Part shown: one piece after another, positions 41,511 through 51,700 of the stretch
Position numbering within the stretch: the stretch's first letter is position 1
Layout of the letters: every line of letters starts with the position of its first letter
Assembly (NCBI GenBank): GCA_013823135.1
Contig: PNLP01000024.1
Span: 28,449 to 92,448 of the forward strand
DNA length: 64,000 bases
Origin: Planctomycetaceae bacterium
GTDB taxonomy: Bacteria; Planctomycetota; Planctomycetia; Gemmatales; Gemmataceae
Reading direction: 5' to 3'
The notes under the pieces: model-generated
What the model was told of the DNA's origin: nothing
What the model saw: only the letters and a program-made list of their open reading frames with translations
Database searches by the model: none
Translations under genes and position numbers: made by a program

Positions 41511-41880
41511 CATCGAAGTCCCACCTGTTCCGTTCGAGGATTTGTCGAAGCCCGGCGACGGCACCGGCAGCGCATCAATGCGCGATCAGGTGTACAACGC
41601 GCGGGAAGTTCAGTTGAAGCGATTCGGGAAGGGTGCGGGCAAGCTAAACGGTCGCATGACTTCGCGGCAGATTCGCACGCATTGCAAATTGGACGCGGAG
41701 GGTCAGGCCACCCTGAAGGAGGCGATGGAGGCGTTGGGGTTATCGGCGCGAGCACATGATCGCATCTTGCGTGTGGCTCGCACGGTGGCCGACCTCGCGG
41801 GCAGCGACAACATCACGCAGGATCACGTCGCGGAAGCCATCGGCTATCGTGCGCTGGACCGCAAACTCTGGGCGAGCTAA
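41470..41880 (+). pseudogene. comM: comM/yifB Mg-chelatase-like gene, 3' fragment
   Basis: Only the last 136 codons or so of an approximately 500-codon gene are present: PLLDRIDLHIEVPPVPFEDL, then RFGKGAGKLNGRM, then LGLSARAHDRILRVARTVAD and YRALDRKLW at the end. The Walker motifs and the N-terminal Lon-like domain are absent. The gap coincides with the island end, so the missing part should lie to the left of the island. A chance ATG (41470) with purines upstream could give a short product. ComM is a AAA helicase for branch migration in natural transformation, so insertion may abolish that function until excision. Confidence 0.9.
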
Positions 41881-41884
41881 CGCC

Positions 41885-42523
41885 ATGACTGAAGCCGAAT
41901 GGCGTGCGTGCAGCGATCCGCACTCGATGCTCACTTTCCTGAGAGAGAAGGCAACAGACAGGAAACTGAGACTCATCGCTTGTACATGGTGCCGTGCAGT
42001 CTGGTATCAACTTGCAAACAACCAGTGTCGGGCTGCTGTTGAACTCTCCGAGCGGGTTGCGGATGATGCTTCCGCAAAGGAAGAGATGACTCAGGTCCGA
42101 GAAACTGCGAGGGCGACGAGTACCAACATGCGGGGCTATTCCCATTCTGGACGCAAAGGAGCTGGGTATGAAGCCGCCCTCAATGCCTCGATTGGCGAGA
42201 TGTGGCACATGGGCATCGTTCTCGAAAGCACGCAACTCCTCGCTACTCGTCCGGGTTTTAGACACTTTCAGTGCGACGTGATCCGAGAGGTTATGTGCAA
42301 CCCGCTCCGCCCTATTACCTTCGATCCGGCTTGGCTCACATCAACAGTTGTTGCCATCGCACAGGGGATGTACGAGTCGCGTGACTTCAGTGCGATGCAG
42401 ATACTCGCCGACGCCCTACAAGATGCTTGCTGCGAAAACGAAGACATCCTGACCCATTGCCGTGGAAACGGTCCGCACGTTCGCGGTTGTTGGGTGGTTG
42501 ATCTCGTCCTTGGTAAATCGTAG
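41885..42523 (+). CDS. Gemmataceae MTEAEW-family protein (chromosomal copy)
   Basis: Protein of 212 residues beginning MTEAEWRACSDPHSMLTFL and ending HVRGCWVVDLVLGKS. It matches the island gene at 21129-21827 along its length (for example MYESRDFSAMQILADALQDA). It starts 4 bases after the comM stop, so it is normally expressed with comM. Function unknown. Confidence 0.75.
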   Translation: MTEAEWRACSDPHSMLTFLREKATDRKLRLIACTWCRAVWYQLANNQCRAAVELSERVADDASAKEEMTQVRETARATSTNMRGYSHSGRKGAGYEAALNASIGEMWHMGIVLESTQLLATRPGFRHFQCDVIREVMCNPLRPITFDPAWLTSTVVAIAQGMYESRDFSAMQILADALQDACCENEDILTHCRGNGPHVRGCWVVDLVLGKS

Positions 42524-42557
42524 ACCTCGCCACACTATCCCTCTCACCGACTCCATC

Positions 42558-43808
42558 ATGAAAATCACGCGCCTCGAAACGATCTATCTCCCCGAGTATC
42601 CATCGTTCCTGTTCGTCGCGGTTCACACCGACACCGGACTCGTTGGCTACGCGGACACGTGCTACATGCCCGAGGCGGTTGCGGGGTACATTCACGGCTT
42701 CGCGGCCCCGATGCTGCTGGGGCACGATCCCCTTGCCATCGAACTTCACTGGCGACGGCTGTACGAGGTCATCGCACACACGGTCGGGAAGGGGGCTGAA
42801 CTGCGTGGGCTTTCGGCCATTGATGTGTGCCTGTGGGACATTTTCGGGCAGGTGACCGGAATGCCGATCTGGCAGCTACTCGGTGGCGCGTGCCGCGATC
42901 GGATTCGCACTTACAACACTTGCGGCGGGCCGAGTTACGGCAAGGCGGCGAAGGGTGGCACGGGCTACGGCACCGAGAACCCCACAGGGAAGTACGAGGA
43001 TCTCGCGGCGTTCATGGAACGGCCCGGCGAACTCGCTCTCGATCTGCTTTCGGAAGGCTACACGGCCATGAAGTTGTGGCCGTTCGATTACGTCGCACAC
43101 TACCCCGGTGGCTGGGACAATTGGCGGAACTTTCGCGGTATGTTCGACCCTAACCTCCGTTCGCTTGGTGGGCATGACATCACTGCCGCGGACCTGAACC
43201 GAGCGCTTGAACCATTCCGCCAGATTCGCAAGGCCGTCGGCGACAAGATGGAGATCATGGTTGAAGGCCACGGGCTGTGGTCGCTTCCTGCAGCACTGAA
43301 GATTGCCCGTGCTATGGAGGAGTTTCGCCCGGCTTGGCTGGAAGACCTGATGCGTGCCGACGACGTGCACGCACTCGTGGAACTGCGACGTGGCACTACG
43401 TGCCCCATCCTGGCGAGCGAATACCTCGCAACCCGCTACGAATATCGCCCGCTTCTCGAAGCACAGGCGGCGGACATCGTGATGATTGACCCGACGTGGG
43501 CGGGCGGCATCACGGAGTGCAAGAAGATTTGCTCGATGGCCGAGACGTACAAGCGGCCCGTGGCGATGCACGACTGCACGGGACCGTTCACGCTTTACGC
43601 GGGGATTCACCTGGCGATTAACGCTCCCAACGCGATCTATCAGGAATCGGTGCGGGCGTACATGCGGGTGAATTACCCGGAGTTGGTGACTGACATGCCA
43701 GTGCTTGAGAAAGGCCACCTCCTCGCGCCAACCAAGCCCGGCATCGGCACGACGCTACTACCGGACGTGCGAAAACGCGCCGGGGTGGTAGTGCGTGAAT
43801 CTCGTTAG
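42558..43808 (+). CDS. Mandelate racemase/muconate lactonizing (enolase superfamily) enzyme
   Basis: Protein of 416 residues with the capping N-terminal domain (about 1-130) and a TIM-barrel C-terminal domain. A Lys strand (YTAMKLWPFDY), candidate metal ligands in EIMVEGHG, WLEDLM and ILASEYL, and a His in VAMHDCTG can be placed. The family dehydrates or epimerises sugar acids via an enolate; the substrate cannot be told. Start at ATG 42558 as it directly precedes the conserved MKITRLET. Confidence 0.9.
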   Translation: MKITRLETIYLPEYPSFLFVAVHTDTGLVGYADTCYMPEAVAGYIHGFAAPMLLGHDPLAIELHWRRLYEVIAHTVGKGAELRGLSAIDVCLWDIFGQVTGMPIWQLLGGACRDRIRTYNTCGGPSYGKAAKGGTGYGTENPTGKYEDLAAFMERPGELALDLLSEGYTAMKLWPFDYVAHYPGGWDNWRNFRGMFDPNLRSLGGHDITAADLNRALEPFRQIRKAVGDKMEIMVEGHGLWSLPAALKIARAMEEFRPAWLEDLMRADDVHALVELRRGTTCPILASEYLATRYEYRPLLEAQAADIVMIDPTWAGGITECKKICSMAETYKRPVAMHDCTGPFTLYAGIHLAINAPNAIYQESVRAYMRVNYPELVTDMPVLEKGHLLAPTKPGIGTTLLPDVRKRAGVVVRESR

Positions 43809-43853
43809 ACTATCACGTCCAACCCGTGTCCCATGTTTCCCAGGATGTCACCC

Positions 43854-44966
43854 ATGACCCGCCACTTGTTTGTTGTCTCGGTGCTGCTCGCTGCCCAGTT
43901 CGGTCTGTTGCACGCCGATCCTCCCAAACCCACCCCTGATGTCAAGGCCGACATCGAAGCGATCCAAAAGGCGATGCTTGCCGGTCGGACCGACGAGGAG
44001 TTTATCAAGAAGAATGGGGAAAAGCGGATTGCTGAGTGGCGCAAGGCCGCAGAAACCGGATCAGCCGAGGCGCGGTTCCTACTCAGTCGGTGCCACGAGT
44101 ACAGCATTGGATTGAAACGGGACGGTGCTGTCGAGTTGCAGTTATTAAACAAGTCGGCTGAGCAAGGATTTGCGCTCTCACAAGTAATTCTGGCGGGCAT
44201 CCACCTTCAGGTTGCTACAGATCACGATCGGGCCGAAAGCTTCAAATGGTTCCGGAAGGCTGCTGAACAAGGAAACGCTGTCGGTCAAAACGGTTTGGGC
44301 CTCTGCTACCAAAAAGGCTTTGGAGTCAAGCAAGATGATGCGGAAGCACTGAAGTGGTATCAGAAGTCGGCCGAACAGGGCCACGCCATGTCGCAGAATA
44401 GTGTCGGGTTCTATTCCAGCCAAGGCCGTGTTGTCAAACAGGATATTGTCGAAGCGGTGAAGTGGTATCGAAAGGCAGCCGAACAGAACTTTGCTCCTGC
44501 TCAGTGGAATCTCGGCAACGCATACTCCGATGGCCGTGGGGTGAAGACAGATCCCATCGAAGCCGTGGTGTGGTGGCGTAAGGCAGCCGAACAGGGATAC
44601 CTAGATGCACAGAACATTCTCGGGTTCGTCTACGAGACGGGGGACGGTGTGAAACAAGATCATGCGGAGGCAGTGAAGTGGTATCGAAAGGCCGCCGAAC
44701 AGGGACACCGGCTGGGTCAATTGAATCTCGGTGTCTGTTACTCAGTAGGTCGGGGTGTGAAGAAAGATGATATCGAGGCTGTGAATTGGATCCGCAAGTC
44801 TGCCGAACAGGGGCTCGCGAATGCACAATCCGTACTCGGTTACTGTTACGCCACTGGAATGGGGGTGAAGCAGGACGAGAGCGAAGCGATCAACTGGCTC
44901 CAGAAAGCAGCAGATCAAGGGCACCCAGAGGCTAAAGCCTACCTGTCGAAACTCAAGAAACCGTAG
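43854..44966 (+). CDS. Exported Sel1-repeat protein
   Basis: Protein of 370 residues. A signal peptide (MTRHLFVVSVLLAAQFGLLHA) is followed by about eight Sel1-type (TPR-like) repeats of ~36 residues, with the recurring pattern AVKWYRKAAEQGHA ... LGxxYxxGxGVKQD. Such solenoids bind proteins in the periplasm. It starts 45 bases after the enolase-superfamily gene. Confidence 0.9.
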   Translation: MTRHLFVVSVLLAAQFGLLHADPPKPTPDVKADIEAIQKAMLAGRTDEEFIKKNGEKRIAEWRKAAETGSAEARFLLSRCHEYSIGLKRDGAVELQLLNKSAEQGFALSQVILAGIHLQVATDHDRAESFKWFRKAAEQGNAVGQNGLGLCYQKGFGVKQDDAEALKWYQKSAEQGHAMSQNSVGFYSSQGRVVKQDIVEAVKWYRKAAEQNFAPAQWNLGNAYSDGRGVKTDPIEAVVWWRKAAEQGYLDAQNILGFVYETGDGVKQDHAEAVKWYRKAAEQGHRLGQLNLGVCYSVGRGVKKDDIEAVNWIRKSAEQGLANAQSVLGYCYATGMGVKQDESEAINWLQKAADQGHPEAKAYLSKLKKP

Positions 44967-44991
44967 ATCGCCCGACCTCAAAAATCAGAGA

Positions 44992-46122
44992 TTATTCTGC
45001 CGCCAGCGCTGCCCTGAGTTCCTTCAACAATCGCTCCACGTCGTCCATCGTGTTGTACCCGTGGATGGCAATCCGCAAGCGACCAGCGTGACACATCACG
45101 TGAACATTCGCTGCCAGCAACCGTTGATGGATCGCATCGGCCTTGGGGTGGCGGAAGGCCAGTATTCCGGCGATGTGTTCCGGTTCGTCCGGGGTGAGCA
45201 ACTCGACCGGCAACTTCTTGAGTTCCGCCACACAACTCAGCACGAGTGGCCGCGTGGCTGCGTCGATCTTCGCCACGCCCACGCTGCGGATGTAGTCAAG
45301 CCCCGCACGGATGGCGTACACGGCCGGGTAGTTTGGCATTCCCACAGTGAAACTCGCAGCACCAGGTTTGCTCACCGCCTTGTCGAAGCGGGTAGCCCCG
45401 AAGGGGTCTTCTAGATTGAACCATCCGCCGGCGGGAACAGTCCATTCGGCAGATCGTGCCGCAGGCACTCCGACCAACCCGCCACCATGCGAGGCCAGAA
45501 TCCACTTGTGCGTGCTGCTCACGATCAAATCTGCACCGGCGAGATCGAGTGGGATTCGACCGAGAGCTTGCGTCACATCCACCGCAAGCAGGGCAGGGGA
45601 GTGCTCCCGGACCGCTGCGATCACTTCTGGCAACGTGATCCGAAAGCCGTTGAAGAAACTGACCAGCGACACGGTCACGAGCCGCGTTTTCGGCCCGAGC
45701 AGTGGAACCAGATCTTCTATTCGGAGAGCCCCGCCACGGTTCCGCCACACACGGGGCGATGCGGGACAGGACGGTTGTAGCCAGGGGGTTGCACCCGCTG
45801 GGAAATCCAGGTCATTGACAACAACCTCGTCCCCCGGCTTCAATCGTAAGGCCATCGCGGCTAGGTTGTAAGCCTCCGATGAACAAGAGCAGATGCTCAC
45901 CTCGTTGGCGGTTAAACCGAAGAACTCAGCTGTGAGTGCCTTCGCTGCGTCCCATTGTGCAACGTGTGGCACACGCCCGGCCATACCAAGTCGCTTGTCC
46001 TGAAAATACTGATCGAGCGCATCGCGAACGGCCAGCGGTGGAATTCCCTCCGCGGCGCTGTTCAGGTAAGCCATGTCATCGAGAACTGCAAAGTCCTGGC
46101 TTCGAGATTGGGGTGTTAGCAT
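44992..46122 (-). CDS. Class V aminotransferase-fold PLP enzyme
   Basis: Protein of 376 residues, fold type I. The PLP Lys is in SSTHKWILAS, and the cofactor-binding segment is ICSCSSEAYNLAAMAL. The family includes cysteine desulfurases and small-molecule aminotransferases or lyases. A catalytic Cys loop of true desulfurases is not evident, so the reaction is undefined. It is convergent with the Sel1 gene and divergent from the flavin oxidoreductase. Confidence 0.85.
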   Translation of the reverse strand: MLTPQSRSQDFAVLDDMAYLNSAAEGIPPLAVRDALDQYFQDKRLGMAGRVPHVAQWDAAKALTAEFFGLTANEVSICSCSSEAYNLAAMALRLKPGDEVVVNDLDFPAGATPWLQPSCPASPRVWRNRGGALRIEDLVPLLGPKTRLVTVSLVSFFNGFRITLPEVIAAVREHSPALLAVDVTQALGRIPLDLAGADLIVSSTHKWILASHGGGLVGVPAARSAEWTVPAGGWFNLEDPFGATRFDKAVSKPGAASFTVGMPNYPAVYAIRAGLDYIRSVGVAKIDAATRPLVLSCVAELKKLPVELLTPDEPEHIAGILAFRHPKADAIHQRLLAANVHVMCHAGRLRIAIHGYNTMDDVERLLKELRAALAAE

Positions 46123-46209
46123 CGTTCTGCGCCTGGGAGGGAGCGGATTGGGCCACTTGCAAATATGCTAACCTCACACGTGGCTTCTGACCTCTCACTC
46201 CGGTGCTGA

Positions 46210-47604
46210 ATGGCCAACTTCTTCAAGTATAAGTCCGTTGCGGATCTGGAAGCTGAAAACGACCGACTCGGAATACGCCTCAGTTTCTCCGATGATCTAT
46301 CGCCGCTATTCCAACCGCTTGCCATCGGAAGCCGGACCGCCGGGAATCGTTGGTGCATTCATCCGATGGAAGGCTGCGATGGCGACCTGGACGGACGGCC
46401 TGGACCGCTAACTCATCGTCGCTACGAGCGATTCGGAGCAGGTGGGGCGAAGGTGATTTGGGGAGAGGCGTGTGCCGTTACCGAGGACGGTCGCGCAAAC
46501 CCACGTCAGATCGTACTCAATGAAGCCACGAAGGCCGACTTTGCACGTATGGTTGCCGACTGCCGTGCGGCTCACCGGGCTGCGAATGGCGACGACTCCG
46601 ATCTTCTATTCGGTTTGCAGCTTACTCACTCCGGACGATACAGCTACCGCAAGCCGATCATCGCCACGCACGACCCGCTTCTGGTCGGTCGCTACAAGGT
46701 TACCGCCGACACACCGCTCGTCACCGACGATGAACTGAAACGGTTGGTGGACGCCTACGTTGTCACGGCGAAACTGGCAGTCGAGGTCGGGTTCGATTTC
46801 CTCGATGTGAAACAGTGCCACCGGTATTTGCTCAACGAACTGCTCGGCGCGAGAAATCGCCCCGGTCCGTTCGGTGGCAGCTACGAGAACCGTACACGGC
46901 TGGCGCGTGAGATTATCCAGGCGGTTCGGGCCGCGGTGCCAGCGAACATCATCCTGGCCACGCGGATGAATGCCTTCGACAGCATACCGTTCAACCCGCC
47001 GGGAGAGCCGGTGCCGCACACGGTCCCATTGGCAAACGGCTGGGGGATGTCCGCGAACGACCCGTTCACCCCTGACTTGACGGAACCCCTCCGCTGGATC
47101 GCGGACATGCGATCACTTGGGGTCACGCTCGTGAACCTCACCATGGGCAACCCATACGCACAGCCGCACTTTGGTCGCCCGGCAGAGTATCCGCCGCCTG
47201 ACGGGTACGAGTCACCCGAACACCCGCTGTTGGGGGTCCACAGGCATTTCCAGGCGACTGAAGTTGTTCAGCGTGCCAATCCCGATCTCGCGGTTGTGGG
47301 AACTGGCTACAGCTACCTCCAAGAGTTTCTCCCACAGGCCGCCGCGGCGAATGTGCGTGATGGTCGCGTGTCGCTCGCTGGCGTCGGTCGCGCTTCGCTC
47401 TCGCAACCCGACTGGGTTCGGCAACTGCTCGACCACGGTAAGTTCGACCGCAAGCGGGTCTGTCGGACGTTTAGCTATTGCACCGCCATCATGCGGGCGA
47501 AAGAGCACCCGATGGGTCAGTTCCCCACGGGGTGCCCTCCGTTCGACAAGGAAACCTACGGCGACATCTGGAAGGAAGTGCAACAACTCGCGGCACGGAA
47601 GTGA
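46210..47604 (+). CDS. NADH:flavin oxidoreductase (old yellow enzyme family)
   Basis: Protein of 464 residues, an FMN TIM-barrel. Signatures include SPLFQPLAIGSRTAGNRW near the start, LQLTHSGRYS, FDFLDVKQCHRYLLNELLG, GGSYENRTRLAREI and a late GVGRASLSQPDW segment. The family reduces activated alkenes with NAD(P)H. The N-terminus has an extra helix. The substrate is unknown. Confidence 0.9.
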   Translation: MANFFKYKSVADLEAENDRLGIRLSFSDDLSPLFQPLAIGSRTAGNRWCIHPMEGCDGDLDGRPGPLTHRRYERFGAGGAKVIWGEACAVTEDGRANPRQIVLNEATKADFARMVADCRAAHRAANGDDSDLLFGLQLTHSGRYSYRKPIIATHDPLLVGRYKVTADTPLVTDDELKRLVDAYVVTAKLAVEVGFDFLDVKQCHRYLLNELLGARNRPGPFGGSYENRTRLAREIIQAVRAAVPANIILATRMNAFDSIPFNPPGEPVPHTVPLANGWGMSANDPFTPDLTEPLRWIADMRSLGVTLVNLTMGNPYAQPHFGRPAEYPPPDGYESPEHPLLGVHRHFQATEVVQRANPDLAVVGTGYSYLQEFLPQAAAANVRDGRVSLAGVGRASLSQPDWVRQLLDHGKFDRKRVCRTFSYCTAIMRAKEHPMGQFPTGCPPFDKETYGDIWKEVQQLAARK

Positions 47605-47618
47605 CAGCGGAGTTCGGT

Positions 47619-48209
47619 CTACTTCCGTCCCTTTCCTGTGATTGTGCGGGTTTCGGTGAGGACGAGATCCATGAACACGTCGTGCGGGGCGACGGGGATC
47701 TCGTCGAAGATCTGGCAGTCGAAGGCCATACCGACCAGCGGGGCGTCAGGCCGAGACGTCGCCAGTAAGCGATCGTAGTAGCCTTTCCCCTGACCCATTC
47801 GCCCGCCGTGTAGATCGAACGCGGTGCCGGGGACCATCACGAGATCCAGCTCCGAAGGCTGCACAATCTTGGAGGCCAGGGTTCGCAGCTCGGCTTTCGG
47901 TTCGAGGATCTTGTACGCTCCCTCAACCAACTCGCTCATGTCTTCGAGCCAGAAGAGTTCCAGCGTGTTGGTCTCCACGATGCACCACGGAACGACGACC
48001 CGTTTCCCGTGCGTGAGGGCGGAGGGGAGAGCGTGCCGGGTGCGGACCTCGCTTCCCGCATCGACGTACCACATCACCGTTTTCGCAGCGGTGTAGGCGT
48101 CCAACGCCGTGAACTTCTCGCAGATGCCCCGGCTCACTTCGTCCTTGTTTTTCTGGGCAACGCGGTTCTTACGAGCCTGTTCGCGAAGTGCCGCCTTAAG
48201 TTCAGACAT
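47619..48209 (-). CDS. 5-formyltetrahydrofolate cyclo-ligase
   Basis: Protein of 196 residues with the family motifs: the basic N-terminal helix (LREQARKNRVAQKNK), VVPWCIVE, and LVMVPGTAFDLHGGRMGQGKGYYDRLL. It converts 5-formyl-THF to 5,10-methenyl-THF with ATP. Its stop codon lies 14 bases from that of the convergent flavin oxidoreductase. Confidence 0.95.
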   Translation of the reverse strand: MSELKAALREQARKNRVAQKNKDEVSRGICEKFTALDAYTAAKTVMWYVDAGSEVRTRHALPSALTHGKRVVVPWCIVETNTLELFWLEDMSELVEGAYKILEPKAELRTLASKIVQPSELDLVMVPGTAFDLHGGRMGQGKGYYDRLLATSRPDAPLVGMAFDCQIFDEIPVAPHDVFMDLVLTETRTITGKGRK

Positions 48210-48413
48210 GGTGTGCCGTGGGTTGATGGTGGGTGATAACTTCGCTTCGAAGACGCGACAATTCCCGCGTTCGGAATGCTGCTCTCAGATCGGCAACCGA
48301 CCTCTGTAGTGAACAGCTGTTTGGTATAATTCAATCACCGAAAACATCCCATTTCTTCCTCGCGGGAGTGAAGCGTGGTCGCAACACCATCATCCTCGTT
48401 CACCCTCATCACA

Positions 48414-48725
48414 ATGATGCTCCCCGGACCAGATCGGAAGCGAATTCCCAGCCCATATCACTTCCGCGTGACATACCGGAACCCAAATCCGGGCGAGACG
48501 GGCTGCATCGTAACCTGGGAAGTCCGCGGTGGTCGAGAACAGTATCAAATCTCCCTCGAACGCACCGATGACGATGCCTTGGTCTGGCACTGCACGTGCC
48601 CGGATGCGGTGTATCACGCCGACTATCGCCATGCCTGTGGTTGCAAGCATGTGCAGGGGATCAAACAGGTTTTCGAGTCCATCGGAAACCCCGTGGGTCG
48701 ATTGTCCGCACGGGCTGTTGCGTAA
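48414..48725 (+). CDS. Small SWIM-type zinc-finger protein
   Basis: Protein of about 103 residues. The end of the domain has the CxC...CxH pattern of SWIM fingers (HCTCPDAV ... HACGCKHVQG), predicted to bind DNA or protein. ATG 48414 is tentative. It converges on carB with only 7 bases between stop codons. Confidence 0.65.
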   Translation: MMLPGPDRKRIPSPYHFRVTYRNPNPGETGCIVTWEVRGGREQYQISLERTDDDALVWHCTCPDAVYHADYRHACGCKHVQGIKQVFESIGNPVGRLSARAVA

Positions 48726-48732
48726 CGCTCAC

Positions 48733-51700
48733 TCACGATTTCGCCGGGAACCGATCCTGGAGCGCAACAACGGTCAGTTCGCGTTCCTTGAGTGCCCGAC
48801 AAGCATCGGCTGCGGCCTGTGCCGCCGATAGCGTTGTGATGCAGGTGACGCGGTTCGTCACGGCCTCCGCACGAATCTTCCCCTCGTCGCTCGAACTCCC
48901 GCGGCCGCTCGGCGTGTTAATGATGAGCGCGACCTGACCATTCTTCATGAAGTCGATCAGATTCGGTCTCCCCTCGGCAATCTTCGGAACCTCTTCAACC
49001 GCAACCCCATGCTGAACGAGCACGCGCGCGGTCCCACGGGTTGCGATCAGTCGGAACCCCATTTCTGCGAACGTTCGGGCGATCGGCACCACCGTGAGCT
49101 TGTCTCGTTCAGCCACCGAGAGGAACACCGTCCCCGAGGATGGCAAAGGCGCGCTCGCTGCCATCTGCGATTTCGCGAAGGCCATAGGCATCGAGTCGTC
49201 GATCCCCATCACCTCACCGGTCGATTTCATTTCCGGGCCAAGAATGATGTCAACACCCGGGAACTTGTTGAACGGAAACACGCTCTCCTTGATCGAGAAG
49301 TGTTTGGGTACCACCTCATCCTTGACGTTCAGTTCATCGAGCGTCTTGCCAACCATCACCAGCGCCGCGAGGCGAGCCAAAGGAACGCCAGTTGCCTTCG
49401 ATACGAATGGGACGGTTCGGCTCGCGCGCGGGTTTGCTTCAAGAATGTAAATGTCCTGTGTGCCGTCCGGGTTCGGAGCGGGAACCGCGAACTGCAGGTT
49501 CATCAGTCCCTTGACATGCAAAGCGAAAGCGAGTTTACGTGCTTGAACCTTGATCTCATCCACGACCGATTGCGGGAGCGAGTGGGGCGGAATCACACAC
49601 GCCGAGTCGCCAGAGTGGATACCGGCTTCTTCGATGTGCTGCATGACGCCGCCGATCACGGTCCGGTGACCATCCGAAAGGCAATCGACATCGACCTCCG
49701 TCGCGTTCTCCAGGAATTGGTCGATGAGAACTGGCCGTTGAGGCGAGAGGTCTGGCTCGACACGCGTCATGTACGTTGTGAGTTCTTCCTCGGTGTACAC
49801 GATCTTCATGTCCCGACCACCGAGCACGAAACTCGGGCGAACAAGTACCGGGAAGCCGATTCGTCGTGCGACTCTCAGGGCTTCAGCACGTTCGACCGCT
49901 GTGCCATTCGCAGGCTGCTTGATCCCGAGTTCAGTGATCAGTCGTGCAAACTTGCCACGATCCTCCGCAACTTCAATGTTATCGACGCTTGTCCCGATGA
50001 TGGAGACGCCGTTCATCTCCAAAGCTTTTGCGAGGTTCAGCGGAGTCTGCCCGCCGAATTGAACAATCGTCCCTTCCGGCTTCATCCGGTCGTGGATGTT
50101 GAGCACGTCTTCCACGGTGAGAGGCTCGAAGAACAGGTGGTCTGACGTGTCGTAGTCGGTGCTCACGGTCTCGGGGTTCGAGTTCACCATGATGACTTCG
50201 TAGCCAGCATCTCGCAGTGCGAAAGCCGCTTGGACGCAGCAGTAGTCGAACTCAATCCCCTGCCCGATGCGGTTTGGCCCACCACCGAGGATCATGATGC
50301 GCGGTTTGCCCGTCGCGGGGCTAACCTCGTCCTCACCGATGGTTCCAGCACCACTACCACTCGTCGAGGTGCCGCGCTCGTAAGTGCTGTAGTAATACGG
50401 TGTGAACGCCTCAAACTCTGCGGCGCAGGTGTCAACGCTCTTGAAGACAGCTTCAATTCCGAGTTCCTTGCGGACGCGTCGAACTTCAGTTTGAGAGCAA
50501 TCCCAGAGGGTCGCTAGTTGTCGATCAACGAACCCATATTGCTTCGCCTTGAGCATGAGTTCCGGCGTGGCGTTCTCCAGTGACCCACACTCGCGGAGTT
50601 CGTCTTCCATCTTCACAAGGTCAAAGATGGCCTGCAGGAACCATGGATCGATCTTGGTGCGTGCGAAGACATCTTCGATGCTCATACCGGCCAGAAACGC
50701 ATAGCGGATATACCAGATGCGCTCGGAGTTTGGTGTCGCAAGTTTGTAGGTGATCTCTTCGTGTGGCGGTTGTCGGTTTGTTCCCCAGCGATCTCGCTTG
50801 TCGCACCCAAGTCCAAAGCGACCGACCTCAAGACCACGCAGTGCCTTCTGGAGAGACTCCTTGAAGGTCCGCCCGATCGCCATCGTCTCACCCACCGACT
50901 TCATCTGGGTGGTGAGGACGGGGTTCGCCTCGGGGAACTTTTCGAATGCAAATCGTGGCACCTTCGTCACAACGTAGTCAATCGTGGGCTCAAAGCAGGC
51001 TGACAAGAATGGTGCGGCCGTGGAATCACTGGCTTTCCCATACCGTGGGCTGGTAATGTCGTTTTGCAACTCATCGAGTGTGTAGCCTACTGCCAGCTTG
51101 GCTGCAATCTTGGCAATTGGGAAGCCCGTGGCTTTGGACGCGAGTGCGGACGAGCGGCTCACGCGGGGGTTCATCTCGATGACGATCATTCGCCCATCGA
51201 CAGGATTGGTCGCGAACTGGATGTTGCTCCCTCCCGTCTCGACACCGATCTCGCGGATGACGGCCTTGGCCGCGTCACGCATCCGCTGATATTCCTTGTC
51301 GCTGAGCGTCTGGGCAGGGGCGACTGTGATGCTATCGCCGGTGTGTACGCCCATCGGGTCGAGGTTTTCGATCGAGCAGATGATAATGACGTTGTCGGCC
51401 TTGTCGCGGATAACCTCCAGCTCGTACTCCTTCCAGCCGATCACGGACTCTTCGACGAGTACCTCGCCGGTCGGCGACAGATCGATTCCCTTCGTGATGA
51501 TGTCAATGAATTCTTCGCGATTGTAAGCGATCCCGCCCCCGCTACCACCCATTGTGAAGCTCGGCCGCAGCACGCAAGGCAACCCGACCTGCTCAATGGC
51601 GAGGAACGCCTCCGCCAGCGACCGCACGACGAGGGATTTGGGAACTCCCAGGCCGATCTTGATCATCGCATCCTTGAACTTCTGCCGGTCCTCCGCCTTG

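Noticed and set aside
41156..41755. A leftward 199-codon frame starting inside comM on the opposite strand
   Set aside because: The first half is simply antisense to the conserved comM coding sequence; only the part inside the island (HTH units) is supported.
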